Assembly (NCBI GenBank): GCA_005656395.1
Contig: SRSI01000078.1
Span: forward strand, 1,178,001-1,242,000
Source of the DNA: Strongyloides papillosus
Lineage: Eukaryota > Nematoda > Chromadorea > Rhabditida > Strongyloididae
DNA: 64,000 nucleotides
Direction of reading: 5' to 3'
Shown: one piece after another, positions 23,700-35,978 of the stretch
Layout of the letters: each line of letters opens with the position of its first letter
How positions within the stretch are numbered: position 1 is the stretch's first letter
Translations under genes and position numbers: made by a program
The notes under the pieces: model-generated
The model's input: only the letters and a program-made list of their open reading frames with translations
The model's database searches: none
What the model was told of the DNA's origin: nothing

Positions 23700-24620
23700 T
23701 GAATTCTTAAAGTTTTTTGGTTCGCTTTTCACATGGGTTTTGCCAAGCTTCCAACTTTTCATAACTATTGGTCGTCAGATAAAATCTATAGTAGTCTTCT
23801 GTTTGTTGATCTACGATGAACAGAAATAGATTTTAGCCAATTCATAGTATTTTATATTTCAGTAACAACAATGATGGAAATGACAGACTGTTCACAATTA
23901 TGTTGATATCAGATTCTTCTAAATTTCACAGCTTTTCAGTTTATATCACTGAACAATGTATTATGATAAATGAATTAATGATTACATTTAAGAGTTAAAT
24001 ATACTTCAGACAATATATTTCAATTAAGACGATCAAATTCGCCATCAAGATTTTCAAACTCTGTCGCAAAGCAGCCAGACTTCAAAGACTGAGGATTATT
24101 TACGTAAAGTAAACAATAAATGACGATCTATTTCTAAAACAATTGTTATGAAACCAAGAAATGGCTTTCCGAATTATAAAAGAGGACTTTATTGTGACAA
24201 ATGATATTCGTCACCACTTCTTACAAAGAAATTAATAGATCGTCAGACAGATTTGGCAAGTAAATTATAAAAAAAAATTGAAAAGAATGTCTAAATACAG
24301 TTACTCCACATAAGCTAAAAAAGAGTGAGATAGAAGCACGTCAATACAAAAACAGCATCACTATCGATTAATGGCAAGGCAAGTGTTCTTTTTTTTGCAC
24401 GCCAACTTGTCACTGAATCAAAATAGATTATCATAATGTACCGTTAATAGTAAACGATTATAATTAATTCTTGTTTTTTTGTCGATACATCAGACCAAAC
24501 AAGTGCCTATTTCTCTTTTGTAGGAAAAGCTTCGAAATTAGAGTTAAAATGTTTTTCCATATCTTGTTACAAAATTCTTCAGTGAAATAGGTTTCATTAT
24601 GTCTTTGCATTTTTCCATAT
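23700..24620 (+). pseudogene. piggyBac transposase relic
   Basis: DDE_Tnp_1_7 landmarks appear in the right order on the plus strand but in several frames. At about 23740-23830 it reads FAKLPTFHNYWSSDKIYSS; NNDGNDRLF at about 23866 matches the DNNxxxDRLxK motif. At about 24300-24375 it reads TPHKLKKSEIEARQYKNSIT, as in the piggyBac segment before the third catalytic Asp. At about 24483-24560 it reads VDTSDQTSAYFSF, the GVDxxDQxxxYY motif. Stops and frame changes occur throughout. Terminal repeats with TTAA were not found. Order and motif identity make the family call firm; it is long dead. Confidence 0.85.
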
Positions 24621-27400
24621 CATCTAAGCAGGCTTAAAAGTTCCAATTATTTTTAATAGGTTTGGAGTTAATTTACTAGCATACTTCTTTAAATATTTTC
24701 CATGTGATATGTTTTTTAAAAAATGTGTTGCGGTAATTGTTTTTAATTAAAAAATTACCAAAACTTCATCTAACGAATGTCAACAAAATTAAGAAATCCT
24801 TTACTAGTAAAAAAATTACAAATAAAAAAATAGAAAAAGATTTAATGTTTCTAGAGAATCTGCAAAAAAAATAAAAACTAAGATGGATAAAATAAAAAGG
24901 ATAATGAAAGTAGAAAATATAATAAATATAATTCGACAACTCACTATAGATTTCAAATAGTTGATAGTACAGATACTATTTCTCTTATAAGCAATTCCCA
25001 ATACTGCTTAATTTCTGTAAATTTAATTTCACTGAGTAAAAAACTTTTACAGACAGTAAAGAATGTTTGATAATTTTTAAAAAGAGTGTAGAATCATTTA
25101 TGGAAAAAAAGAGGAAACAACAATAAAAAAGTACGAATAGGAAGAACATTACAATAAATGTAATCTAATTCTATTTATTTTTGCCTATCTCAAGTAAATA
25201 TCATTCTGTAATAAATAAAGTCATTTATCATATTTATAACAAATGCGTGGCAACTGTATATAACAGTTGTTTAAAATCTTAAAGACATTGGTATAAGAGA
25301 TAAAAATCTAAAGTAAAACTTTTTTGTCAATATTCTAAAAGTATATTTAAAATGTTTTTGTTTTTACTAGAATTATAATCTTCTTTTACTGTATAATGTT
25401 GCTTCTAAAAATATGCCTTAAGAACTACACATTGTGTGATGTGCAAATGGTCATGAACATGAATATAAATAGTAAGAGTATTTGATGAAACAGTCGTTAA
25501 GAATCGCTTTAACTTTTCATTACTTCTCTATGTGGTAAGTTAATTTGCAATCATTATTATTTTGTATAATTTTATAGTTCTAATTTTTCTATCAATAAAA
25601 TACTTACTAAATTAAGTGTGCAGAACCCTTCACCAGTATAAACCAACAATCACATTTTTTCTCTATTTAAAGTATACGAAGGAATAAAAATACAAGAATT
25701 AGAAAATATAAATAAAAATAAAAACAAGAAAGTATTCATTATCGAGATTTAAAAATACTGCATTTAGATGAAAAGCATACAAAAAATTTATGAGCATTTT
25801 AATCAAAAAGATATTTTTTCTTGCCTTACTTATGTTAAAATTGTTGTTTTTATATTAGTTAATTAAAATATATTTAAAAAACTATATAAAATGTGCACGT
25901 AAACGTATTACATTATGTACGCACTATATTATTGCGTATACACTCAATAAATGAGTTCATACCTTCCCATTTATACTATTGTGAACTCAATCTAATTTTA
26001 AAAAAATGGCTAAACAAAATTAACAATTTAATAATGAAACGAGCAATGTAAATGAATTAGTGATGACAATATTATATAAAACTTATTATTAAAAAGGAAG
26101 TATCTTCATAAATATCCCGTCAATAGCTGAACAATTTACTTTATATTAATCCTTTTAATTATTATATTATTTTAGCTTTTTTTTTTACCCGATAAAAAAT
26201 ACTTTAATTGTTTTACTAAATTTAACTGTCAACTTTTTTACTTCTTTTTTCATTTTATCTCATAAAAATCAAATTCGTTTTTAGCAAATCTTCCTTTGAA
26301 TTTAATAAATTTCTATAATTAAATGTTCTCAATACTACTAATCAATTAAATGTAACAGTGAAATATAACCTAATTGAATAACTTTTGGATAATTGATAAT
26401 TTATTAAAAGAAAGCTAAAGTTATTTCATGAAATCATTTAAATCGAATGTTTTGTTGAAAAGCCTACCACTATATATAAAACTTTCTCACTTCATTGATA
26501 TCTCTTATTAAAAAGCAAAAAATGTTTACATATTCAATAAATCATAATTTACGCCAGAATTTACAAGGAGTAAATATAACAGTTATCTAAAAAATAAATC
26601 TTTTAACAGTATGAAAAGAGACATTCAAAGTATATTATAACAGCAAATAGGATAAAAACACGTAGGTTTTTTTTTGCTTTACTTATTGATTTTTATTCCA
26701 GAATGCAAAAATAATGAAAACAACGATAAAATTTTTGTCATTCGTTTAACGAACTAAATCATACAACAGTATATCAAAATTTAAAAAGTTTCTTATTTTA
26801 AATAGAAAAGCCATTGTTTTCAGAGTTTATGCTGATATAAAAAATTACGGCTATGGAAAATGTTGGTCTTTTATTAACTTTTTAATTTTAACACTTTAAT
26901 AATTGCTTTAAATATAAAACCAAAATGAAACTTAATTATCAATCTTGAAAAATTTTTTTTAAATGAATTTACTATTTTTCCTATTGTTTTTAAATACTGT
27001 ATGAAAAAATAAAATAATTAATATTGTTAAATATATATTTTATGCCGTTTTAATGAATTTCTTCACTTTTTTTACACTTTTCTAAAGTTCTTAAATTCAT
27101 AGAGTAGTCAAAATAAATTTTGTATCTTAACATTTTGATTTTTTTTGTTTTGCAGTAGTTAAATATTAATTTCTACATATGCATTGTTGTAAGATTTCAG
27201 TATTTATTTCATTATATCTTTATATTTAAAAAATTATTTATATTAGCTAACAGATAAATTATGACAGTCAATGTAAAAAATATTGTTTTCATTGATACAT
27301 AATGCAATTTTTGTTATAAAAGTGAAAACGAATATTTTATTACGCTTATGATATGCGATTACATCACCAAAATGCCTAAATCAATTTTGGGCAAACAATC
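24621..27400. other. AT-rich gene-free stretch
   Basis: I see no gene, RNA or element boundary here. The lysine/isoleucine-rich frames such as 24816-25001 (minus) have chance composition. Confidence 0.4.
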
Positions 27401-27429
27401 TTAAAATATAAGTTGATTTAAAAGTGTAA

Positions 27430-28480
27430 ACATAGCATCTTTTCTATTTTTATCAAGTTAAACTAAACACTACAGTAGTTATTTTCAATAAAAACGTTTT
27501 AGAGATTCAATAACACTTTGATCCATAGGTTACAAAATTGAAATTACGATGAGAGGCAAAAATATTACTTTAAAATAATCATTTTTTCGATCAAGTAATT
27601 CAGCAGAAGAATTAAACGAAGCGTTATCAATTAAAAGTAGAACTTTTTTTTCAAGTTCTTTCTAAAATATCCCTAATTCTTGAATAAATATGTTATATTA
27701 TTAATTTAAAAATAATTAGGTGTTTATTTATGCATTTTTTTTTTGAATAGTTATATAATATCTTGATATTTTCGAAACTTCTAAAAAATTTCAACTTTTT
27801 TACAGATAAAAAAGTATCTTGTGAATTTCGGCAATGTTAAAAGATACATTATTATAATTCGTTTTTCATTTGCTTTATATCTAAGAGTAGATTTTTCACT
27901 TCTTAATACTAATGATTGCTTGGAAGTGCTTTTTAGTAAATTTTTGTTTTACCAGCATTAAAAATAAGTTCCATACTATATTCTTTAACGTTAGAAACTT
28001 TTTAAGATTGTTTTTAAAACTTTCTGCAGATGAGACATCTTACAGAAACTCTTTCTTCAAATATCTAATTTACGTTTTTTATGTCTTAATATAAACTTTT
28101 TAAACCAATTAGTATTTACATTGAACTAAAGATCTTTATCCATATTTTTTTCAAGTTCCAAAGTCTATTCACACGATAATCAATCAAATAGTTGTTTATC
28201 TGTAGATAGTTTTTGCTAAAACTTAGTAAAAATAGCTGCTTAAAAGGGATTATTTTTAATATTTCCATGCTTTCTTAACTTGAAGTACAAAATAGATTTT
28301 TTGATGTAGCTGAGTGTTTCAATATATTTTTCTAAATATTTTTTAATATTAAAAATTCTCGAAGTGACTACTGCATATCTATCTGTCAAAGTAATAAATA
28401 TTTTTAAGAAAATGTAGTATTCTAATTTATATCTATAATTAAAATCAATAAGAAAAAAAAATTGTCTCTCTCATAATCTC
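27430..28480 (-). pseudogene. Tigger/pogo transposase relic
   Basis: On the minus strand, pieces of a DDE_1 (pogo/Tigger, CENP-B-like) transposase occur in order across frames. NTNWFKKFILRHKKRKLDI (about 28070-28125) matches the end of the DNA-binding domain. STLRYKANEKRIIIM (about 27840-27890) matches the block before the first catalytic Asp. KVLLLIDNASFNSS (about 27605-27650) holds the second Asp (D-N-A). VIFLP...PMDQSVIESLKRFY (about 27495-27585) is the family signature after it. Several stops and frameshifts are present and terminal repeats were not found. The family call is firm; the element is inactive. Confidence 0.85.
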
Positions 28481-29585
28481 ATAATTCTTTTCAAATTTAA
28501 CCGATTTGAATGAGTAAATAGTCAAAAAGTGTGATTTTTTTTAACTAAAGGGGTTGTATCAGTTTCAAAATTTTATGGCCCAAATTTGGTCATGTTACTT
28601 TTAAAAAACCACTTTTTTAGTCATTTTTTGTGTAATTTTTTCTTTCAAATAGTTTTTGTAAGAGTAAATCGAATTTTTTTGTTTATGATTCATTTGAAAG
28701 GTACAAGTTAAAAACAAGAAGAGAACTTAACATTAAGAATATTAATCAAAATTTAAGTTATGAACCAAAGAGTGATGACTTTTTTTTGAGTGAAAACATT
28801 ATAATAAAAATGAATCAAAGATTAAACAAAGATATTAGAAGAATTAGTTTTCAACTTCTATTAATTTTCTTATATTATAGAATTTAAAAAAAATATTTTG
28901 TTGTAAAAATTACCATTTCTATAATAAATTCGAATCAGATATTACCCCTCGCAAACGTTTGGATATTTGTCATTCTGTTCGAATATGTGAAATTTATTTT
29001 ACTTACACTTTCTATTTTCTTATTTTTAATCCGTGTACCACAGGAAGACTTATAAAAATTATCATATGAATTTAAACTAAGATCAACATGACTGAGGATA
29101 TTTTAGAATATGTTTGAAGATTATATTTTGATAAAATCGGTTTTAAATTAAGTGAAATGTTGCATTCTGGTAGAGAAATAAATGCATAAAAATTAAGAAT
29201 ATTAAAAAATTCATATATTTTAATTTTACAATATTTTTTCATTCATTCTTGAAATATTTATACTAATCATATTACATATAATGATTGAATGTGTAATTGA
29301 AAAAAATATAAGAAATGTTTAAATCATATAATGTTTAAAAATTTATGAAAATATGATTCTTTCTTAAACTTTTGTGTTTTATGATTTGTTAATAATTAAA
29401 TGAATAATTAAATTCACCATATTACTAAACAAATGAAATTTTTTAGTGATATAACTAGAAAACATAAGAAAAATTATTGTATCAAATTGATAAGTGTACT
29501 ATAAAGATATTATTATTTTAAAAATTTTAGTATTTATGAATTACTGTTACTTTTTCTCCTGTAATATGCATGTTGAATATATTTT
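28481..29585. other. AT-rich gene-free stretch
   Basis: No gene is visible. 28500-28700 has the low-complexity, non-coding texture of transposon interior (CCCAAATTTGGTCATG within T-rich runs), but I could not find its ends. Confidence 0.35.
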
Positions 29586-29589
29586 TTTG

Positions 29590-29846
29590 TTATTTTTCTT
29601 CCAATACTTTTTCCCTTTGAATTTTTTTCATGTGTTTCTTTTTTTTCTCTCCTTTTTTATTGGCTTTTTTTTTTCTTTTAAGTAGGCCGCTTCGATTTTT
29701 TTACGTAGCTCTATTAAGTCTTCATCTGGATTGTCGTTACTTATCTCACAAGCTGCTTCATGAATTCTAAAGTAAAAATTTCTAACATCGTTAATTTATA
29801 CCTACTTATTATTCTTTTCTCTTTCCGCGTGGTCATAGTTGATTAT
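29590..29846 (-). CDS. Two-exon coiled-coil gene fragment, TPH-like
   Basis: Minus-strand exon 2 (29766-29590) follows the acceptor TTTTTACTTTAG. It reads IHEAACEISNDNPDEDL, IELRKKIEAAYLKEKKK and a Lys/Glu-rich helix ending VLEEK and TAA. Exon 1 (about 29846-29806) reads NYDHAEREKNN and ends at a GTAGGT donor. Removing the 39-nt intron keeps frame and creates EREKNNKIHEAA. The whole is a charged coiled coil. ELRKKIEAAYLKEK resembles the ELxxKLxAAYxxKE motif of trichoplein/MNS1-type (TPH) ciliary proteins; that assignment is an inference from one motif. Upstream exons were not found, and 29846 is followed by a stop unless an AG at about 29851 is used. It could be the 3' end of a real gene or a relic. 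Confidence 0.42.
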
Positions 29847-31437
29847 AACTTAATTTGAATTTTTATTTTAAAAGTTATTGCAATACATTTATCTTATAAA
29901 ACTAGCTGTAAACCTGCCTTCAACAGGTTATTAGCTTGTTACTTCGAACAAATGTAATTTACGTAAAAGTCAGATGAAACATTTTTTAAAATTAAAATTT
30001 TATTAAAAACGACTTTACTTTTATATCAAGTAGAGTGGTAAATAAAAACCAGAATTTATTTCCATACTTCTCCGTACGCTAAATTTGGATATAGTAATAA
30101 AGTATATCGAAACAACAAAAATGTATGCTTTTGATTCGGTTGTTTATTTTTTCAATATGCTTTTTATCATAATTATTGAGTTCGGAACACTTCTTCTTAA
30201 AGAGTGTTCCTAGGTTATCTTTCATTAAAAATGTCAGAGAAAAGGGATAAGAGATATAAGAGTGAAAACTGTTTTATTAAGCAATCTATTCATTATATAT
30301 ACTAATATAATATGTAAAATTAAATATAAGAATATTTAAATTTTAACAATAATCAAATTACTTTTTACTTAAGCTATGCGTAAAATACACAAGCAGCTAA
30401 TTCACTTTGGTCATCATCGCTTGCCCGCAGGGCTGGGATTTTTTACGAAAACAAAAAATATATTTCTACTCCTTTTATTTTATTCTTTTTTGAACTTATA
30501 AAATATAGATATAGTTGCTTAATTAAAAAAAACTTACTTTTACCTGACAGATGTATAAAGCTAATTTTGAATGTTATTTTCGTTTGATCTTTTTTTACAT
30601 GGCACTTCTCTTAGTGTATTCAAGCATTTTGCTTTTAAGCTTTACATTTTTATCATATATCATTTGATGTATAATTTTTGTGATTTTTTAATCTTAATTT
30701 TTTGTGTATGATTGGAAAAAGAAAGGTTTTAAAAATTTTATTTTAATGCGTTGATTTGTTCTAATTCTTTTTTTGTTTGTTGATTATCAAAATAAAATTT
30801 TTAGTTTAATTAGCATTTTGCAATTATCAGTAAATATCATTAGTGATATGTTTAATTAATTACGAATGACAATGAGAGTAGTTGTTTATACCTTTGAAAT
30901 TTTTCAAAGGTCAGAGGGGTGAGAGGGTTATGCGTTACCAACGTCGGGATTCTCAAGATTATCTTTAGTTTATTCATTTCAAAAAAAATTTCGCGTGTTG
31001 TTTAAGACTTCTATAAAACATTTTTATCATGATTCATTTCAAATCTATCTTTGAATATAAAAAATTTGACATCTGCCAATTATGCTTGGCCGGTTATGTG
31101 AAGCGTACATTAAAAAATGCCTCCTAAGTGACCGGTCAGGCAAAATTACTGTTTGCCAAAAAATTTATTTATCACGTAATCTTTCAGATGCGTCATATCT
31201 CCTTCATTATGTACTCAAGTAAGGTTATTAATAGGTCATGTATATAGAGATATATTCAAGGCTCGATGAATTGTTACATTTTTTTATTACTTTGGCCAGG
31301 ATATGTAGAAAGTAGTTTATACAGTTTGAAATGTTTGTTTATTTTAAAAACATTTGTGTATTTCGCAATAAAAATAATAACCGAAAAAACAATTTATTAC
31401 TAATTTTTTACTATAAATTTTTATTAGAAAAATAAAT
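29847..31437. other. AT-rich stretch with small hairpins
   Basis: There is no gene. AACCTGCCTTCAACAGGTT at about 29912 is a small hairpin. 31083-31140 holds an imperfect inverted pair around CCGGT (GCTTGGCCGGTTA and TGACCGGTCAGGC). The interval 30890-31330 is less A+T-rich and lies just downstream of the glycoprotein relic, so it might contain a decayed 3' end of that element, but no LTR pair or terminal repeat was found. Confidence 0.3.
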
Positions 31438-33076
31438 TTAAATGTATGGGATATCAATAAATGTGTCATTATTTGGATTTTCTTGAATCTTTTTTATATG
31501 CTCTTTGATTTCTTTATTTCTTAGCTCACTTTTTTCTTTTCTTGTCTTATCCCTTTTTTGCTGTCTTCTTTTTCGATTTTCTGCTAAACAATTATCAAAA
31601 CTACTCAAAATTCCAGTTATGCCATCTAATATTGTGTTTAGTAATTTAGATATCGTTTTAACCGTTTCGCAAATTGCGTTATAAGTTGATTCAGTGACAA
31701 CAAATACTCCCCAACTAATAAGAAAGTATAACAACAGACCTAATAATGTGAACATTACAATTACAAATGCAAATTGGAAATAAATCTTGTATTTGAGAGG
31801 AAAACTGCTCCATCATCCAACAACCATCCATTTGAAGTAACCACTTAATCCTCCAATAATAAAATCCACAGTCGATTCATACGATGACATTTCTCCTTCC
31901 TTGAATACATAGTCCGATTCCCCAAAATGAAATATGCAGTGACACGATTTTCCAATAGAATAATGGTGGAGATAGTTTTGTGTGTCAGCAAACATAAGAA
32001 TATTTCCTTTCTTTCATACAGGAAGAAGTTTGTAGCATATTCCATCAATCTTGTTGTCGTGAAAGATTTTTTCCGGTTGAACTTCCTCACATCTACTAAC
32101 AATGTATTCTTCATTTTGCTTAACCTCTATTGCTGTTACATCCTTTCTTCCTAGGTACATTCTAAACTTTTCATCTGTTTTTTTGATACCGCCGACTGAG
32201 AAATGTTTTATTTTTTCGTTTCTTGCTTTGCATGCGTCTTCAAAGTATAAGACAGCCAGATCGTTCACCTTTGTTTCGAGTGTTCTTACTATCTCCGTGT
32301 AAACCTTTGTGTTGTTTATTATTTCATTTGTCAAATCGTGCTTTGTTATTTGATTGAAATAGTGCTTCACATCAGCATAATGAACTGTTTTCTCATTCTT
32401 TTCTCCAAATAATTTTTTCTTTAATGCACCAAATATATTTCCAGATTCTTCTTCTAAAATAATTTCTTTTTGGAAAATGTTGAATTTGTTTGAAGTAGCT
32501 TATGCATAGAGTAACGATTGAAATCCTAGTATCAATGCATCAGACTCTAAATTTTTTTCATTGTAATCTCCAAGTGATCTTAAAGTTACTGGGTCAATTG
32601 TTTTTTCTGTACATTTTTCTTATTTGCACTCTTTTTTTCCCACTAATGATTTCGATTGACATCAATAAAAATATCATAATTGAATTTATGATAGTTTCTA
32701 TCAGTTGGGATACTGTTTGGATGTTCTTCTTTGTATAAATCTTCATAACTTAATAGGAGGAACTCTTTTCATTTTCTGAATCCGAAACTGGTAGAATAAC
32801 ATATTCGTTTGAGACGAATAACACTGACAGTGATTCAGTACATGTTTAATTGTTTCTGTGGTAGCGATATATCTTTTTGAATTCCAAATGACATGAATGC
32901 GTTGATTTGATGTCACAATTTGAAAGAATTCTTAAATTGAACATGTCATGTTCGGGGTCACTATTACAGTCAAAAAGTACTTCATTCTTATGTTTATTTC
33001 CATATGAAGTAAAATAAATTGAAGCCATGAATAGTGATGTAAAAATAATTTTTGAAAAATTAAGATTAAAAATCAT
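31438..33076 (-). pseudogene. Endogenous viral glycoprotein relic, chuvirus-like
   Basis: About 540 codons, mostly in one minus-strand frame, are broken by TGA, TAA and TGA stops and at least one frame change at about 32640-32850. The N-terminus (33076) has a hydrophobic signal-peptide-like segment, then FDCNSDPEHD and a CD pair. This resembles the N-terminus of chuvirus (class III-type) glycoproteins. Mid parts (32640-32014) are open and soluble-looking, ending in DGICYKLLPV. The C-terminal third carries a strong membrane segment at about 31790-31700 (VMFTLLGLLLYFLISWG), then a Lys/Arg/Glu-rich tail ending at 31438. That layout is an envelope spike: signal, ectodomain, membrane anchor, basic tail. 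No gag, pol or LTR adjoins it. An envelope from another lineage is the alternative. Confidence 0.55.
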
Positions 33077-35440
33077 CTTGAATTGAGGTAAATTGAGTAA
33101 TTTGCTTGATTTTGATAAATAAGTAAAGTAACTGATATTTTTTTTAGATTTATGTATAGTTCTTATATGTGCATAAAAAATGCAATCTTTTATGATGCAA
33201 ATTAATAGTTTTACCTTTAATAAAAAATGATGTTTTCTTTCATCGTCTTTATTTTTGCTTAAAGATTAATACTGCGTTTCTATCTATATGTTTGATTTAA
33301 AAAATTAATTTAACTTCTTTAATTATATGTTATGTTTTTTTTAGATCGTAAGGATGCATCACCTTTATTATAAAATACAGCCTTTTGCAATGCTAAAACT
33401 CTTTGAAAATGTCTAAATTTGTTTGACTTGTCTTAATGCTTGATACTTAAGACATTATAGATTAAGTATAAAACTGTTTCTTAATTTAAAATCGAATTAC
33501 TAATCAACATTTATTTATTACTGTCTAAAATTTTTACTTTAAAATTGCATCAAATAATCGCAAAAACTTAATTTTATAATAAAATTACATCATAATTTGA
33601 AAAATATATGTTTAAATCGTATAAAAGTTAGAAAAAATGTGACATTTAAAAGATTAAAAAAACTTTTTTCGGAGATATGCTTTGGCATTTTCCCAGATAT
33701 TTAAAGAACGGTACAATATATATTGCTACTTATAATTTTAAAATGTTCACAACAAAATTCTCCAGATATACTTTTTTTGTTTTTCCGATTGTTTTTCATT
33801 TTTGTACTTTTTTTTACATCAAAGTCAAAAAAAATTTTTTTGCCAAAAATTTGATAAATTTTTTAAATCACTATATCTTGGAATTGGATGGTTACTTTAA
33901 AACAAGCTTAACGTCATTTGATAGAGAATTGTGTTTTTAATAACTTTGCCAAAGGAACTATATAAATATTTTGACATCTTCATATATTTATTTAGCTTCA
34001 AAATTAAAAATGTTACAAAAATAAAAATTCCCAAAAAAAAGTTTTTATTAGTTCCCTCATATTTAAAGTTGTCCGATTTTCTTGAAAATACTCTTAAAAT
34101 GTAGACAAATAAATTACTTCCAGAGCAAATTTGAATTGTTTTGAATTTCGTTTTCTATAGCGAGATATGTCACTTCAAAGGAGTAAAATTTGGGGTAAAA
34201 AGTATCATTTTCGACGATATTTCAAATCTCGAGATTGAGTTTTTTTGCTGTATTTTATTATTTATACATAATAAGCATTAAAAATGATGTCTAATTGTGA
34301 AATTTCGAACAAAAAGATTAATTTTCGAGGAAGATATGGAAGTACCAAAATTTGGTACTTTAAGTCGATGTATCTCAAGAACAGCATATCGTACGGAGCT
34401 AATATTTAATATTATGTTTTACCATGTTTCTTTAAATATATTTCACCTAAAAAAACCCAGAAATTCGAAAATAATTTACAGGCCGAAATCTCTCTTCTAT
34501 ATATATTGAGGATTATTTATATTGCCATTTTTGCAAATATGTGGTTTTTTCATAGCTAAACTTTTGTAAAGTTGCTCTTCAATAAAATTTCTATTTTGAA
34601 ATATATTTTTTAACTATTGCTAGATTCAAATCATATTTCATTGAGATTTTTTGCTTATATGCATCATTAGTTTACTAACAATTTTCATTTTTTTTAAAGG
34701 GCAGACATTTTCATTTTAATTTCTTTCCTTTATTTTTTTCTGTGGCAGTATCTCTGAAAATATAAGAATTACTTATTTTATAGTTTAAAAATAATAGATG
34801 TTTTAATTTTTCTTATAACAAATGAGAGTAAAATATTAAAATGTAACTAATATGAGATGGCGTTTATTAATAACAAGAAATAACTAGAAGTCTTATATAT
34901 TAAATAAAATGATGATGTATAAAGATTAGTTTATATATCAAAGATTAGTATTATTTTATATATATTTTTAATTGAGCTTTTTTTAAAGAAGAAAAGTTAT
35001 AATACGAATAAAAAATTTTCTATTGCTAAGTTTATATGTAACACTTTATTTAGTAATTTTATATTTAATAAAGTGTTCTTTTTTTATGTTGTAAATTCAT
35101 GCTTATAGTTGACGAACAGATACCTTGAGTTTAAAATATTGTAATTGCGCATTGAACAAATAACGAATTGAAATTATACAAATTGTAAAGCTAAGTAATT
35201 ATATTATATATTTATTATGGTAACTTTATTTTTGATATTCTGTAATAATATTTTTTATTGATATAAAATATCATTAAAGAAAGCGACAGAACTTATATGA
35301 CAATATAATATATGCTAAAACAAGTCATCAAAAATAGTTTTTTTATTATAAGATTGTTCTTTTTTACACATATTATTACTTATACTATGAATATAAAATA
35401 ATAATAATGTAGTTTAAACAATATTAAACTCGAAAATGTA
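33077..35440. other. Gene-free stretch, transposon-interior texture
   Basis: I see no coding gene. From about 33650 to 34520 the sequence is built of non-coding phrases such as TCTCGAGATTGAG, CGAGATATGTCACTTC and TTTGGTACTTTAAGTCGATG, unlike the surrounding AT-rich spacer. This suggests the interior of an old non-autonomous element. I could not define ends or a second copy. The frames at 33677-33940 and 34297-34509 belong to this non-coding block. Confidence 0.3.
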
Positions 35441-35449
35441 AAAAAAAGA

Positions 35450-35963
35450 AACAAAGTGAAATTAATCTTGCTAAGTCATTCCCGACTAAATTTGCGAATG
35501 TTAGTGATTGTAGATCCTGACTCAAACAACACGAATTGAAATCTTTGAATTATATACTTCATTTTCTTATTGGAGAAAGATGTTCTAATGCTCTAGAAAT
35601 AGCTATTCAGTTATTTATAGCTGCTTGAAAAAACTACCGACAAATTATTTTTTGACACCAGAATTTAAAACTGTTGCTGTTGGCAATGTCAAATTAAATA
35701 TGTTCTTAGTTAACGAATTTGTTTCAGTTTTTTGGAATCGGATACGATTAAGGAACTCACAAACAATGCTAAGATGAATATGATCAGAACTGTTTTTAGA
35801 TTTTCAACCTCTGAAATTCAGGAAATAATGAAAAAGAATAATATACCTGATAAATAAAAAATACAGGGATATAAACCGGCAAAAGATTGTGACTCAAGAT
35901 TTTAAAATATAGATTTAAGTTTGTTCGGTAGTGCTTATTTCTGTGATTTTATCAAATTCTTTT
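35450..35963 (+). pseudogene. Decayed gene, 5' part, split by LINE
   Basis: Three plus-strand frames in succession carry protein-like sequence. Frame A ends with ILHFLIGERCSNALEIAIQL, frame B has LPTNYFLTPEFKTVAVGNVK, and frame C reads ESDTIKELTNNAKMNMIRTV, then FSTSEIQEIMKKNNIPDK and, past two TAA codons, LSLFGSAYFCDFIKFFYEP up to the LINE insertion. At least two frameshifts and several stops mark a pseudogene. The C-terminal part continues beyond the LINE at 39031-39134. I do not recognise the family; it could be an old transposon or virus-derived gene. Confidence 0.45.
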
Positions 35964-35978
35964 ACGAACCTTCGAAAA

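Noticed and set aside
29494..29685. Phe-rich plus-strand frame opposite the coiled-coil exon.
   Set aside because: It is the antisense of a Lys-rich exon (AAA read as TTT) and has no motif.
31813..32302. Additional frames on both strands across the glycoprotein relic (for example 31845-32114 minus and 31927-32154 plus).
   Set aside because: They overlap the main minus-strand frame in other registers and lack its continuity with the membrane segment.
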